Positions 33,527 through 45,461 of a stretch of 64,000 nucleotides of DNA are shown piece after piece; position 1 is the stretch's first letter; every line of letters starts with the position of its first letter. This stretch comes from Cladorrhinum sp. PSN259. Lineage: Eukaryota; Ascomycota; Sordariomycetes; Sordariales; Podosporaceae. The notes under the pieces were generated by a model. That model was not told where the DNA came from and searched no databases. It was given only the letters and a program-made list of their open reading frames with translations. The stretch is taken from NCBI GenBank assembly GCA_033725935.1, contig MU867066.1, positions 876,158-940,157 on the forward strand, in the 5' to 3' direction. The position numbers and the translations under genes were made by a program.

Positions 33527-36069
33527 TCATCGGTGTGTTTTTGATACTACGGAGCAGATAAGGTAATAATAGCCCGCGGAAGCGAGCAAGTTAAAAGTCG
33601 TGGTTTCCAAACGAGGTACTATCTACCTGGTCAAACCACTGTTCAGTGCAAAAACAATTTGGTGGAGTTGAGATGCTGGGAGGGAAAAATAGGGGTTCCA
33701 GTCCCAGCAACTGTTCATCTTGTGAAATGAAGGGTGTATGTGGTATCAAATAGGTATTGAAACCTAAGCTGTTTTTTGTCAAGCCCAAGGTAGCGCCAAG
33801 ATTGACGACCCCATTCATAACCTTTTGGTTGAATTGTAGGGTGTGATAATGCAATTTATAGATTTGCAGATCATCTTTCGTTCGGTTCTTGATACTCAAA
33901 GGGGTTTGATTTTTGATTTGTTCCACGATGTGACGATGAAACTCTGACGAGATGTGTTTGTTCAATAAGGGGGAGAGAGAGAGAGCGAGAGAGAGCTTGA
34001 TGCATTTTCGCTGCATGTCTGAGCAGCGCGGTACGGATACGGAAGTAATGCGGTTTTTTTTCGCTTTCACATGAGATACCTATCGGCTTTTAAAACGAGG
34101 TCATCATGCCGCTCTTTTTTTTTTCTCAAAAAAAATAAAATTTTGTGTGTATGTGTTTGGGATCTACTACAGTAAAATATTGACAATGAATTTGTGATTA
34201 TTACAGTCAAAGCATCTTTTCACATGGCAGTGAGACACATGCAAACAGTAAACGTTCACCCACGTGGGAAAATAAGAAGCTCTCACGAGATACATTCAAC
34301 ATCATCATGGGGCATGGGATGTGGAAGCATGTGTTTGTACGGATATCCCATGCCATCTCGGTCCGGGTCACGGGGAAGGTGCCACAGTGCTTACGTAGAA
34401 AGGTGTACGAATTACCGTATGGGGTATGTACAAGATTATTGGACAAGGTACCTACGTGGGAAGCAGTACGCAGTGTACGTGGATTGGGTAATGAACCCCA
34501 GGTTTTCGGTTACTTTCTTGTTGCTGATCGTTGGCCACCGTTGCGTACACATGTTCATCCACGGTGCCTATTGGTAAAGATTTCTATTTTTAAATAACAG
34601 AATAGAATAAAGTTGTTGCAGGCGAGGTCGAGACGCTTAGAGGCCAGGCACGGGAAGGGGGCTGGCGGTTGTAGAAGGCACGCCTAGGTTATGCAGTTGG
34701 AGATCGACAAAGACCTGGCTGCGCGGCCGCAAGGAGAATTACCTCGTTGCCGTAGGAGGGGAACACAAAGGGGTTTACGAGTGCGGCCGGCTGAGGAGAT
34801 TCTGGCCAAGATATTGGGCTCTCGGAGCTTAGCTGTCTCTTTTGGAGGATAACGAAAAGAACGACTCTCAACAGTCCGAACTATTTGATGCTGCACCGCA
34901 CAGTCCCTGAAAGTAAAAAAAATAAACTGTTGGGCAGCTAGGGTCTTCCCCGCAGGTAAAGTTTGGAGGTTGCATCAAAGAAATTGCCAGTTGCACAGCA
35001 AACATTAAAAAACTATCCTACACCAGTCGTCGGGCTGGATTCTTCATCTGGTTGCGGGCGGATACCGATCCAGTGACATTTTGAATGAACCTGCCGAAGA
35101 CTTGGAAATCCGCAGGGGTGTGGAGAGACAGAGGCAAGCGGGGTGGCTGTTTGGGCAGCACAGCCGCTGGGAACTATTGCCCCAACGTGAGAGCTGATAG
35201 GCTTGGGCGCCCTCAGCTGCTGGCGTTTTGTTTTGGGAAGTAAAAAGCAGTGAGGCTGGGTATTGCTGTGTCTGGGTTATGGAAGAGAGGGGGACCAGTT
35301 GCCGTTCTTTTTCTTCAACAACTGAAAAAAGAGCGCTGATATCAAGGAAAATAACAATTTAATGTCTATGAAAACCAAATTCCACTCCACCCACATGATT
35401 GGTACTCCCTCCCTCCATCTTCTCCCACCCCCCTAAACGGCTTCTCGGACCCAATCAACAGGCGCCCTAGCGACTCCCGACGCCACACCTTCCCGAGTTA
35501 GGCTCTGAAACAAGACTGTCTGCCGGGCAGCACCCTGCACGACTCCACGCCCCTTCATTCGTCTTTTCTGTTGTCTCGTCGCCTGCCGTTGCCGTGGTTG
35601 CTTGCCCCTCGACAGATCCCTGTCACCAACGAAACCACCTTGTGAAACTTGCGATTTGGACCGCCGAATTCCTGCTGCAACCATCCAAAACTCTATCCGC
35701 GATACCGCCTACCGCTGCATAACTCGACTGCTGCCGACCGACCGACCGATCAACTCCCTCTCCTCCCTCCCTGCAGGGACCCGAACGTGCGCAAACACTT
35801 GAGAGTCGTTATTGGAAGATCGGACGAACGAGCGCGAGGCTGTAGAGCAGAGGGGACCCCCGGCTTGACCAAGACGACCACGCGGCCAAGGCGCAGGGAA
35901 GAGGCAAAGGGAAAGACAGTTTCTTCAGAATACATTCCAAGGCGGGACAGGATCTCTCAATTGGAAACACCAAAGCGGACACTCTCTCCGTTTCCTTCAC
36001 CCTCCTATCTACCTACCTACACCACTTTTATGGTCACAGTCCACCGCAAAGGACTGCATACTAGCAACC
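33527..36069. other. intergenic region upstream of chitin synthase
   Basis: About 2.5 kb. The left part is the SLY1 3' flank, with an AG run near 33971-33992 and an A/T-run at 34118-34141. The right part (about 35400-36069) is pyrimidine-rich (CCTCCCTCC, CCATC) and likely contains the promoter and long 5'UTR of the chitin synthase gene. No separate gene seen. Confidence 0.5.
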
Positions 36070-39000
36070 ATGTCGTATAATCGATTAGGCAAGTCTCTAC
36101 CCACCCTACCCTACCCACCAACATTTTGCCTTTTGCCTCGTGATGATATGGAACCCCCTGAGTAGTGGTGGACTTGCGCTTGTTTGGAACGGACCTTATC
36201 CTGCTCGCGTCTTGTCTCTCCATCCTTTTCACTAAAACACATCACGTTCCTTTTCTGTCAGTCAGCAGCCCAGGTGGCCGGGTTTTTCTCTCGTTCCAGA
36301 AGGTTTCCCTGAACAGAGGGACCCAATCTTGCCCTTCTTATTCTTTCCTGTGTGGCCTTGGAGTCCAAGACCATCAAGGTTGTAAACTTGCCCGGCGCAA
36401 GTAAACTTTGCCTAGTTGGATACAACACCAAGCTTCCTGCATATACATTCCACATCAGCTCAATCCCGAGTGTTGAAGCTGTGTCAGGTCTCGCGGCGCA
36501 GCTTGCCTTTCAACCCTACCTAACCCTTCCGGTCCGTATCACGTTGGCCTGCATCTAGACAAGAAACTAGTCCAAGGGGCAAAAAAACTGTTGGATAATA
36601 AACGGGTCGCTAACCGTGTGGCCTTTGAGAACTTGCAGACGACGATTATTACGAAAGCCATCCCATGGATCGCGTACGCCCGGGCAGGAGTCCTTCTCCT
36701 GGACATCCCATCCAACAAGGTTACCAACTCGACGACGCGCCATACGGTCAACATTCCGCATATGACATGCCCAGTGCTGGTAGATACAGTCCTGGAGATT
36801 CAATTCCAATTCGAACTCCACAGCCCGTCGAGAACATGAGTGGGTACGCTGTAAACCCAGAGGCTCACCATGATGCCTACTACAACCAGCCGTACGAGCC
36901 CAATCCTACGCCGGGCGGGTATGATGGCGGATACGGAGCAGGATACCAAGATGACGACCGCCGGCCAATGTTGACACACAACGACTCGCAAGTTGCCCAA
37001 AATGATCAGTATCACGACAAGCAACAGCAGCCAAAATCAGGCGGCACCATCAAGAGGTGGAAGACGGTCAAGCAGGTCCTGTTGTACCGCGGAAACTTGG
37101 TGCTCGATTGCCCCATCCCCCCAAAGCTCCTGAACCAGCTCCCACACGGCGAGCGCGATGAGTTCACTCACATGCGATATACTGCTGCCACATGCGATCC
37201 CTCCGACTTTTACAACGAGAACTTCACCCTGCGCCAGAAGCTTTTCTCCAAGCCCAGAGATACCGAGCTGTTCATCGTAGTTACCATGTACAACGAAGAC
37301 GACATTTTGTTTGCGCGAACCATGATTGGTGTGCTCAAGAACGTTGAGTACATGTGCAAGAGAACTGAGAGCAAGACGTGGGGCAAGGACGCTTGGAAGA
37401 AGATTGTTGTGTGCGTCGTTAGCGACGGTCGTGGAAAGATCAATCCTCGAACCAGAGCGCTCTTGGCCGGTATGGGTGTGTACCAGGAGGGTATTGCCAA
37501 GCAACAAGTCAACGGCAAGGACGTCACGGCGCATATTTACGAATACACAACTCAGGTTGGCATGAGGATTACCAACGACGTTGTCACGCTCGTTCCCAAG
37601 CAACAGCCCGTTCAAATGCTCTTTTGTCTGAAGGAAAAGAACCAGAAAAAGATCAACTCGCATCGCTGGTTCTTTGACGCCTTTGGCAAGGTCTTGAACC
37701 CAAATATTTGCGTCTTGATCGACGCTGGTACCAAGCCAGGTGGTCAGTCGATTTACCAGCTTTGGAGGGCTTTCGATCTCGAGCCCATGTGCGCCGGTGC
37801 TTGCGGTGAGATTAAAGCAATGTTGGGCACGGCAGGCCGCAACCTTCTTAACCCACTGGTTGCGACGCAAAACTTCGAGTACAAGATGAGTAATATCCTG
37901 GACAAGCCGCTGGAATCGGCCTTTGGTTTCATTTCCGTCTTGCCTGGTGCCTTCTCAGCCTACAGGTACATTGCTCTTCAAAACGACAAGAACGGCCAAG
38001 GTCCTCTGGAGAAGTACTTTGCGGGTGAGAAGCTGCACGGCGGTGACGCTGGTATCTTCACAGCCAATATGTACCTCGCTGAGGATCGTATCTTGTGTTT
38101 TGAGCTCGTCACCAAGCGCAACTGCCATTGGATCTTGCAGTACGTCAAGTCTGCCACGGGCGAGACAGATGTGCCCGATACTGTGACGGAATTAATCCTC
38201 CAGAGACGTCGTTGGCTCAACGGTTCTTTCTTCGCTGCTCTTTACGCTATTTTCCACTTCCATCAGTTCTTCCGGTCTGACCACTCGATCTTCCGCAAGC
38301 TGGGCTTCTTCGTCGAGTTCATCTTCAACATCATCAACATGGTTTTCGCTTGGTTTGCTATTGGCAACTTCTTTTTGGTTTTCAAGATCTTGACGACGAG
38401 TTTGGGAGATCCGCAACTTTTAGGGAAAGTTGGCGAAATTCTTGGTGTGGTGTTCTTGTGGCTCTATGGTGTATCGCTCATGTCTTGCTTCGTCTTGTCG
38501 ATGGGTAACCGTCCTGCTGGGTCGGGCCCTTACTACATGGCTATGGTTGTTTTCTGGGCTATTATCTTTGTGTAAGTTTTTTTTCTTTTTTTCTCGCGGT
38601 CTCTTTGACACATGTGGACTGCAATACTGACTGTGACTCTTTAGTTACCTAATGTTTGCCGCCATTTACATCGCGGTAAATGCAATCATTGATGATCTCA
38701 AAGTCAACAGCTTCAGCATCGACTCTCTGTTTAGGAACCAAGTGTTTTATACGCTCATCATTTCGGTTCTTTCGACTTACGGCATCTGGTTCATTGCTTC
38801 GATCCTCATGTTCGACCCCTGGCACATGTTCACCTCGCTCATTCAGTACATGCTTCTCTCTCCCACTTACACCAACGTCCTCAACGTATATGCCTTCTGC
38901 AACACGCACGATATCTCGTGGGGTACGAAGGGCGACGATAAGCCGGATGCGCTGCCGTCTGTCAACACCAAGGACGGTGAAGGCAAGACTGATTTGCCTG

Positions 39001-39365
39001 ATGAGGGCGACTTGAACGCGCAGTACGAGAGGGAGATGCAGGTTTTCGGCAAAAAGTTTGTTGCCGAAGTCAAGCCTCCAAGCCCCAGCCAGCTGGAGGA
39101 GAAGCAGATGGATTATTACAGAGGTGTGAGAACGGTGACGGTGCTGATGTGGATGATAATGAACTTTGCGTTGTGCGCTGTCGTGCTGTCTACCGGTGGA
39201 CTGAACAGGATCATCCCCGACGGGGAGAAGAGCAATGAAGAGGTCAAGAAGGATCGGGCGAACGTGTACCTGATGGTTGTGTTGTGGTCTGTTGCCGGGT
39301 TGAGCGCTTTCAAATTTTTGGGAGCGCTTTGGTTCTTGGTTGTCAGGATGTTTAGGGGTGTTTAA
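36070..39365 (+). CDS. chs: chitin synthase, division 1 (class I or III)
   Basis: Three coding exons: 36070-36088, 36639-38571 and 38645-39365, giving 890 aa. It polymerises GlcNAc from UDP-GlcNAc across the plasma membrane. The first exon encodes MSYNRL plus one base; joined to exon 2 it gives MSYNRLDDDYYESHPMDRVR. Core motifs: ELFIVVTMYNEDD, VVSDGRGKINPRTRALLAGM, VLIDAGTKPG, AEDRILCFELVTKRN and the catalytic LILQRRRWLNGS. Multiple C-terminal membrane segments follow, with the SWGTKGDDK and DLPDEGDLNAQYERE blocks of class I-III enzymes. Class I and class III cannot be separated safely by eye. Intron 1 (550 nt) uses a GC donor (AG|GCAAGT), a CTAAC branch at 36611-36615 and TTGCAG. Without exon 1 translation would start at the internal Met at 36665. 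No myosin or DEK domain is present, so it is not class V or VII. Confidence 0.92.
36089..36638 (+). other. GC-AG intron of the chitin synthase gene
   Basis: A 550-nt intron with donor TTAG|GCAAGT, branch-like GCTAACC at 36610-36616 and acceptor CTTGCAG. GCAAGT after an AG is the typical strong form of the rare GC donor class. It is the only join I found that gives a plausible acidic/Tyr-rich N-terminus in frame. Confidence 0.75.
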
Positions 39366-40486
39366 GTAAAATAAAAGTGGTGGTAGGGAAGGAAGCATGA
39401 AGGAAGGAGAGGAGAGTCAGATACCTTGGGCAGAATATGAAGAAGGGGAAAGGGGAAGGGGAGGTGGTGGGGTTCTTTGTCTTTACATGCTTGGAGTTGT
39501 GGAGATGATGTTTAATGCCCCCTTTTTTTACACGTTTTATATATTTTGTTCATGTTAGTACCCCTTTTGTAGCGAGCCTTTTTTTTCTTTTTCTTCTTTT
39601 TAACTTATTTTTTTACTTTGAATTTTTTATAACGCAAGAATTTTTTTCTTCTGCAGCTCTTGTTTATTGCATGGGAGAATGAGAGTGGTGTTGAGAGGGT
39701 TTTTTTTCATGAGATGGAAGAAGTCAAAATAAATAGAAATAAAGACAAATGTATACCCCCCCCCCCCCTTTTTTTTTTTTGTTTATGATTAGGGGTTTTC
39801 CAGTTTTTATCATTTTGGGTTTTTGTAATGAGAGAGTTACATACGGTAGTAGTTAAAAGCGACATGGAAAGAAGACTCTTCGTGCCTTGTTCGGGGATGC
39901 TCTCCGTTCCTTATTAGAAGATATCTTGTCCGATAAACCCCCCCTGATCCGATAGATAGCCTTACACAAGTTTTGCAAGCAAATGGAGAAGATGGAAAAC
40001 AGGATGGAGAAAAAAGGAGCACAAGGTCAAGTGATGCCGTGATTAGGGGGGGGGGATCAGGAAAGAAAGGGGCAACCCAGTGCAACTGGGCAATCAATAT
40101 ACATCCATCTCCCTTTCTTTTCAAAAACTATTTACATTTTTGATAAGAAACTGACTTAGTGGGTGCGTGGTTGTACTTACCGGGTTCCATCGGTGTTTCT
40201 GTCAAACGGACCTTGGCTCCGTCTGACGGATTGTATGTAGTGCACTGTACATAACAAAAAGTGGCCCCACCACTCCGCAATCGGGGGTCTTTTCTCCAAC
40301 AAAATGATTTTTGGAGACTCTCAATCTCACACCAAGGTCAGTCAGTGAAACTGTGACTCTTTACGGGCCTTTTTTTCTTCTTTTTTCTGGGTATTGTGTA
40401 AACAAACGACAAACTCAAAAACCAGTTTTACAACAAATACTACTTCAAAAAGGTTACAAAGAGGAGGAAAGTGAATAATAATTAAA
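39366..40486. other. intergenic region between chitin synthase and homoserine kinase
   Basis: About 1.1 kb, tandem orientation. It is AT-rich with T-runs and a C11/T12 homopolymer pair at 39757-39780, and a G-run near 40045-40053. It should hold the chitin synthase 3'UTR and the homoserine kinase promoter. No gene seen. Confidence 0.5.
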
Positions 40487-41709
40487 ATGGCCGACGAAAA
40501 GTTCATCATCAAGACGCCATGCTCGTCAGCAAACATCGGCCCCGGGTTCGACGTCATCGGCCTCGCCCTGTCAATGTACCTCGAGCTGCACGTCACCGTC
40601 ACCCGCTTGGTCGGACAGTCATCACACCCTCTCAACTGCAAAGTCACTTATGAAGGAGAGGGCGAGGACTCGGGCGAGATCTCGCTCGACCCCGAGGTCA
40701 ACCTCATCACCCGCGTCGCGCTTTATGTGCTTCGGTGCCACGGCCAGCGCAGCTTCCCCGTTGAGACTCATGTGCACATCAAGAACCCGATCCCGCTCGG
40801 TAGGGGGTTGGGATCCAGCGGCGCGGCTGTTGTTGCCGGTGTGATGCTCGGAAAGGAGGTGGGCGGGCTGCATCATCTCACTGGGGAGAGATTGTTTGAT
40901 TTCTGTTTGATGATTGGTAAGTTTTGACTTGAAGAAGAAGAAGGGGATAGGAGAGAGATGTGGGGGATGATGCTGATAGACGAACTACTACTACAGAGAG
41001 ACATCCGGACAATGTTGGCGCAGCGCTGTTTGGTGGTTTCGTGGGCACTTACCTCAAGCCTTTGACGCCCGAGGACACGGCGCGGGCCGAGATACCGCTG
41101 AGCGAGGTCCTCCCCGCCCCGGCCGGGGGTATCGATACCGGTGTCACCCCTCCGAACCCGCCCCACGGTATTGGTCACCACATCAAGTTCCCTTGGGCTT
41201 CTGAAATCAAGGCCGTGGCTATTATCCCCGAGTTTGAGGTGGCTACCGCCAAGGCGAGAGCTGTGCTCCCTGAGGCTTATCCCCGTCCGGATGTGGTACG
41301 TTGTTTATCATCCCAAAGGAGGTGTGGGTGAGATGGTGGGTTGCTAACCAACAATCTTTATTATCAGACGTTTAACCTCCAGAGGATAGCCCTCCTCCCT
41401 GTAGCCCTGGGCCAGTCACCCCCTGACCCGGAGCTTATTTATCTTGCTATGCAGGACAAGCTGCACCAGCCCTACAGACAGACTCTTATCCCCGGTTTGA
41501 CCGAGATTGTCGAGTCGATGACGCCCGCTACGCAGCCCGGTCTGCTGGGCGTTTGCCTGTCCGGTGCCGGCCCGACCATCTTGGCACTGGCGACGAGCAA
41601 CTTTGAGGAGATCGCCAACAAGATTATTGCAAAGTTTAAGGAGAACAAGATTGTGTGCAACTGGAAGGTGCTCGAACCGGCCGATGGAACGACGGTGACG
41701 AGGGCATAG
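40487..41709 (+). CDS. thr1: homoserine kinase (threonine biosynthesis)
   Basis: Three exons, 40487-40916, 40997-41295 and 41368-41709, giving 1,071 nt and 356 aa. It phosphorylates L-homoserine with ATP, a cytosolic step toward threonine. It is a GHMP kinase: FIIKTPCSSANIGPGFDVIG at the N-terminus, the ATP-binding NPIPLGRGLGSSGAAVVAG near 98-117, RHPDNVGAALFGGF across the first splice junction, and the C-terminal GLLGVCLSGAGPTILAL glycine loop that is typical of the family. Introns use GTAAGT...TACAG and GTACGT...TATCAG, the latter with a GCTAACC branch. Length fits yeast Thr1 (357 aa). The neighbours are unrelated, so no pathway cluster. Confidence 0.95.
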
Positions 41710-42786
41710 ATTTTGCAGTTGTGTGTGTGTGCGTGTGTATGTGTGACGCAAGATAGAAATGATGATACCCGTTCAAAGAGAGTTAGAAAAAAAAATTAAA
41801 TCGCAAATCGGCGAAATGCCATCCGGTCTTTTTTTCTGCTGCCTGCCTGGAAGAATCATGCAGCCACTTACACAACAATCACCAGTTCGTACATGGGTAA
41901 TTGATTGCAGGTTTCCGATCGAACCCGACAGATCGGATCGGGGCGGCCCATTCCAACTTCACAGCTTCATGCATTCTAAATTCGGTGTTGTCTGGGTGTA
42001 TCAGACAAATCAGCTGTTCAAACTTGTCAGCAAACCGAACGGTTGTTGGAGATGAACGATAAAGTTGAAAGTCTGGACCCTTTGGACCGCATCTGACAGG
42101 TCCCCACATATTGACAGGCCCATCAAGCCAATCAGGGAATCGGATGGCACCAGCCCAGCCAAGGCCCCACCGGACGGCTCCGAAAATCACACCACGCTGA
42201 GCTGGGTCACGTCTGAAAATGGGCAGAGATGGTGCCACACTGGACCTCTGGTCCTGAGGCGTTCGGCTCGCTTGTGGGGTCCCCCCAAGCTGATTGGTAA
42301 CAATCGGTAGGGCTGAGCTCTTGGATCTGATGCTTTTAGCGGTCGGTGGCACGATTTGGTATGATGAATCGTTCAACAAACGTCCAACTTTTACCAAGTG
42401 CGATAGAACTTCATTCAGAAGCGACGAACATGTTCCGGAGGAAGGGCACCATCCATCGGGGGAGGATTGGGGTTTGGTACGATACCAGGTTTTATACGGG
42501 AATTCTAGATTATTGAGGATTATCTTTTTCTTTCTTTTGGGTTGATGCATTGTAGTATAAGTGCAACCCGTTCCCGTGGTGTGATACCTTTTCTGTCTAC
42601 ATCATCAGCATCAACAAAGCTTCAGATCATCAATACAAATCACACTTTACACAAAGCACTTTACACAAAGCACTTTACACAAAGCACTTTACACAAAGCA
42701 CTTTACACAAAGCACTTTACACAAAACACTTGAACCTTTTGTACTACAAGTACTTGTCACAAAACATCATCATCATCATCAAAACA
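41710..42786. other. intergenic region upstream of the small mitochondrial-type gene
   Basis: About 1.1 kb containing the 3' flank of homoserine kinase with a GTGTGT stretch (41718-41742) and, at its right end, the 14-bp tandem repeat listed separately. The 223-codon frame on the minus strand (41879-42550) shows no domain and is rejected. Confidence 0.5.
42643..42726 (+). repeat. 14-bp minisatellite, about 6 units
   Basis: Unit CACTTTACACAAAG repeated head to tail at 42643, 42657, 42671, 42685, 42699 and 42713, with only the last unit altered (final G to A). It ends about 60 nt before the start codon of the next gene, so it lies in its 5'UTR or core promoter. Confidence 0.9.
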
Positions 42787-43145
42787 ATGTCTTCTCCAAT
42801 CCTCGCCCGTGCCGCCATCCGCGCTGCCGCCCGCAACGCCTTCCAGGTCCAGCAGAAGAGACAATTCTCCATCGTCCAGTCCCTCCGCCAGTTTGCTCGC
42901 TCCTTTGAGCACACCCCATTCGAGCGGCTTCCCACCACCACTTCCTCTGCTGCTGCCGACTGGGGCAGACAGGTCACCAGAATTGGAAAGCAGGGTGTTA
43001 TGTATGTTTTTTCCCCCTCAGTTCATCCGTTATCAAAATAGTATATACTAATCTTTTATGTTGCAAACACAGTTACTTGCCGGCCATGTGCATCATGCTC
43101 GGTTGGCCATACGCCGCTGCTACCATGCTTGATGGTCGGATGTAA
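42787..43145 (+). CDS. small mitochondrial-type protein, possibly Cox26-like
   Basis: Two exons, 42787-43001 and 43073-43145, giving 95 aa. The intron runs GTATGT, TACTAAT, ACACAG. Residues 1-27 form a typical mitochondrial presequence: alternating Ala and Arg (ARAAIRAAARNAF) then QQKRQFS. The mature part has ADWGRQVTRIGKQG, a single hydrophobic segment YLPAMCIMLGWPYAAATML and a short polar tail DGRM. The small size, one membrane segment with LGWP, and position near the C-terminus recall yeast Cox26, a peripheral cytochrome c oxidase subunit in the inner membrane. This similarity is by eye and weak, so treat it as an inference. Other small inner-membrane subunits are possible. Confidence 0.72.
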
Positions 43146-44182
43146 TAATTTACCTGAGCACCACACACAAACAAACACAAACAACACAAAACAACATAAC
43201 CGTACATACTACACATTGACGATTTTTACTTTGTTTCAAACATTTATTGGGAAGGGCGTTTTGGGGATATAATACCACATCATTTGGATATATATATATA
43301 TTTGGGTGGGATCAGAAAGATTTGATATTTTTTTGGAGACAAGATGATTTACAGAAAGAAATGGTCTGGAATTTCATGAATCTCGGATGAATTAAATAAA
43401 AAGATTTAAAAATTACTTGCTGGTTTTTACTTGTGTTGATGTGAAGTTGGGTTGATGATGGTTGGAAGCACATGATTGAGATCTGGTGCAACTTTCTTGG
43501 ACTTCTTATTAGAGATGATCAAGTGAGATCACTAATGTGAGAGGGTATCATGGATTCATCCCCAGGATATATTTCCGTGATTACACACAGATGCATTTGG
43601 GTGTTTCATTTAAACATGGAATTTGTTTCGTATGGTGTGCCTCGATGAAATCGAAATCCAGCAATTAAAAGACGGTTTTTTGAGAATGATGATGCTTCGG
43701 TGTAAGTGGGATTTGGAAAGGATGCCCCTGAATCCCTTGTTGACATTCAAACTCCCCACCTATGTATCGATAAGCTCAGCATGGCCCGTGCGACAGCCAC
43801 ACGTCAAACCCCCGGGCGGGCCACAGGACCCCAGGCGGGTCTTGGAGCTTGCAAGGCCTGGCCAATGGTGCGTCTTCGCTGCAGGAACACCCCCTTCGTC
43901 TGATCGCGTCGTTGATTTGGAGCTCGATCGCCAAAAATTAACGGCGACGACATTCAAGCATCATCCACGACCCAGCCACTCGATACCAATTCAGAAACCC
44001 CGGATTTTACTTGTTTGACTGTACGCCACCCCGATACAAGCAATACCGTAGTTTTCAACCAAGTTCCGCGACACACACACACACAAGCTCCGTTCCGTTT
44101 TCCCCACGATATCAACCACGACGACTGCGACCGACAACGATATCTCGAACCCCCGCATGCTTGTTTAGAAAAAGTACACACA
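43146..44182. other. intergenic region upstream of centractin
   Basis: About 1 kb. The left half is an AT-rich 3' flank with a TATATATATA stretch at 43291-43300. The right half is the centractin promoter and 5'UTR, with a CACACA run near 44070-44083. No gene seen. Confidence 0.5.
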
Positions 44183-45461
44183 ATGACAGACTCGTTGCAC
44201 AACGCGCCTATTGTGCTCGACAACGGGTCCGGCACTATCAGAGCTGGTTTCGCTGGAGAAGATGTACCCAAATGCCACTTCCCGTCATGGGTAGGCCGAC
44301 CAAAGCACCTGCGAGTCCTCGCTGGCGCTCTGGAGGGCGAGGTCTTCATCGGCCAAAAAGCCGCCACCGAGCTGCGGGGCTTGCTCAAGATCAGGTATCC
44401 CCTGGAACATGGTATCGTCACGGACTGGGACGACATGGAAAAGATTTGGGCCTATGTGTACGACGAGGGATTGAAGACTCTTAGCGAAGAGCACCCCGTC
44501 CTTCTCACCGAACCACCCCTCAACCCCCGCTCAAATCGCGACACCGCTGCCCAGGTTCTTTTCGAGACGTTCAACGTACCCGCTCTTTACACATCTATCC
44601 AGGCCGTGCTATCTCTCTACGCCAGCGGCCGGACGACGGGTGTCGTGCTGGATGCAGGCGATGGTGTCTCGCACGCCGTGCCTGTATATCAGGGGTTCAC
44701 TGTGCCCAACAGCATCCGTCGAATTGACGTTGCCGGAAGGGACGTCACAGAGTATTTGCAGACTCTGCTGCGCAAGAGCGGTTACGTGTTTCACACGAGT
44801 GCCGAGAAGGAGGTTGTCCGGCTGATAAAGGAGGCCGTGAGCTACGTGGCCAGGGATCCCCGCAAGGAGGAGAAGGAGTGGGCGGCTGCCAAGATGGACC
44901 AGAGCAAGATTGCGGAATATGTTTTGCCTGACGGGAACAGGTTGAAGGTAAATTAATTCTCCTCTCGAAAAGCTCCAAGCGTTTCGAACATTCACTGACG
45001 GCTTTGGTGGGGGAAAAAAGATCGGTGCAGAACGATTCCGCGCACCAGAAATTTTGTTCGACCCAGAGATCATTGGTCTCGAGTACCCAGGTGTGCACCA
45101 GATTGTTGTCGACTCGATCAACAGATGCGACATGGACCTCAGAAAAGATTTGTACTCCAACATCGTCTTGTCGGGCGGCAGCACTCTGACCAAGGGCTTT
45201 GGCGATCGGTTGCTGGGAGAGGTGCAGCGCGTGGCGGTCAAGGACATGAGGATAAAGATCTTTGCGCCGCCTGAGAGAAAGTACTCTACCTGGATTGGTG
45301 GTAGTATTTTGGCTGGGTTGAGCACGTTTAGAAAGGTCAGTCAAATACTTTACTCATACTTGGTGATAGCGATGAGATATTAATTGTGGTCAAAACAGAT
45401 GTGGGTTAGTATCGATGACTGGCACGAGAATCCGGATATTATCCACACCAAGTTTACTTGA
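44183..45461 (+). CDS. ro-4: centractin (Arp1, dynactin actin-related protein)
   Basis: Three exons, 44183-44947, 45021-45335 and 45399-45461, giving 1,143 nt and 380 aa, the same length I know for Neurospora RO-4. Arp1 forms the short actin-like filament of dynactin, which links dynein to cargo in the cytoplasm and is needed for nuclear distribution in hyphae. Evidence: LDNGSGTIRAGFAGEDVPKC (phosphate loop 1), the GIVTDWDDMEKIWAYVY block, LLTEPPLNPR, VVLDAGDGVSHAVPVY (loop 2), FRAPEILFDPEIIGLE, NIVLSGGSTLTKGFGDRL and ERKYSTWIGGSILAGLSTF, ending HENPDIIHTKFT. DAGDG stands where actin has DSGDG. The first exon is preceded by another open frame of 56 codons without family character; the Met at 44183 matches the family start. 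Confidence 0.96.

Noticed and set aside
37037..37870. 277-codon minus-strand frame
   Set aside because: Antisense shadow of the conserved chitin synthase core.
41881..41945. GATCGAACCC, similar to a reversed tRNA B-box
   Set aside because: The sequence around it cannot form the acceptor stem or the A-box of a tRNA.
41879..42550. 223-codon minus-strand frame
   Set aside because: No domain, no intron pattern, and composition like intergenic sequence between two plus-strand genes.
42542..42733. Frame reading through the 14-bp repeat as a repetitive peptide
   Set aside because: Because 14 is not a multiple of three the peptide periodicity is an artefact, and the following gene has its own start.
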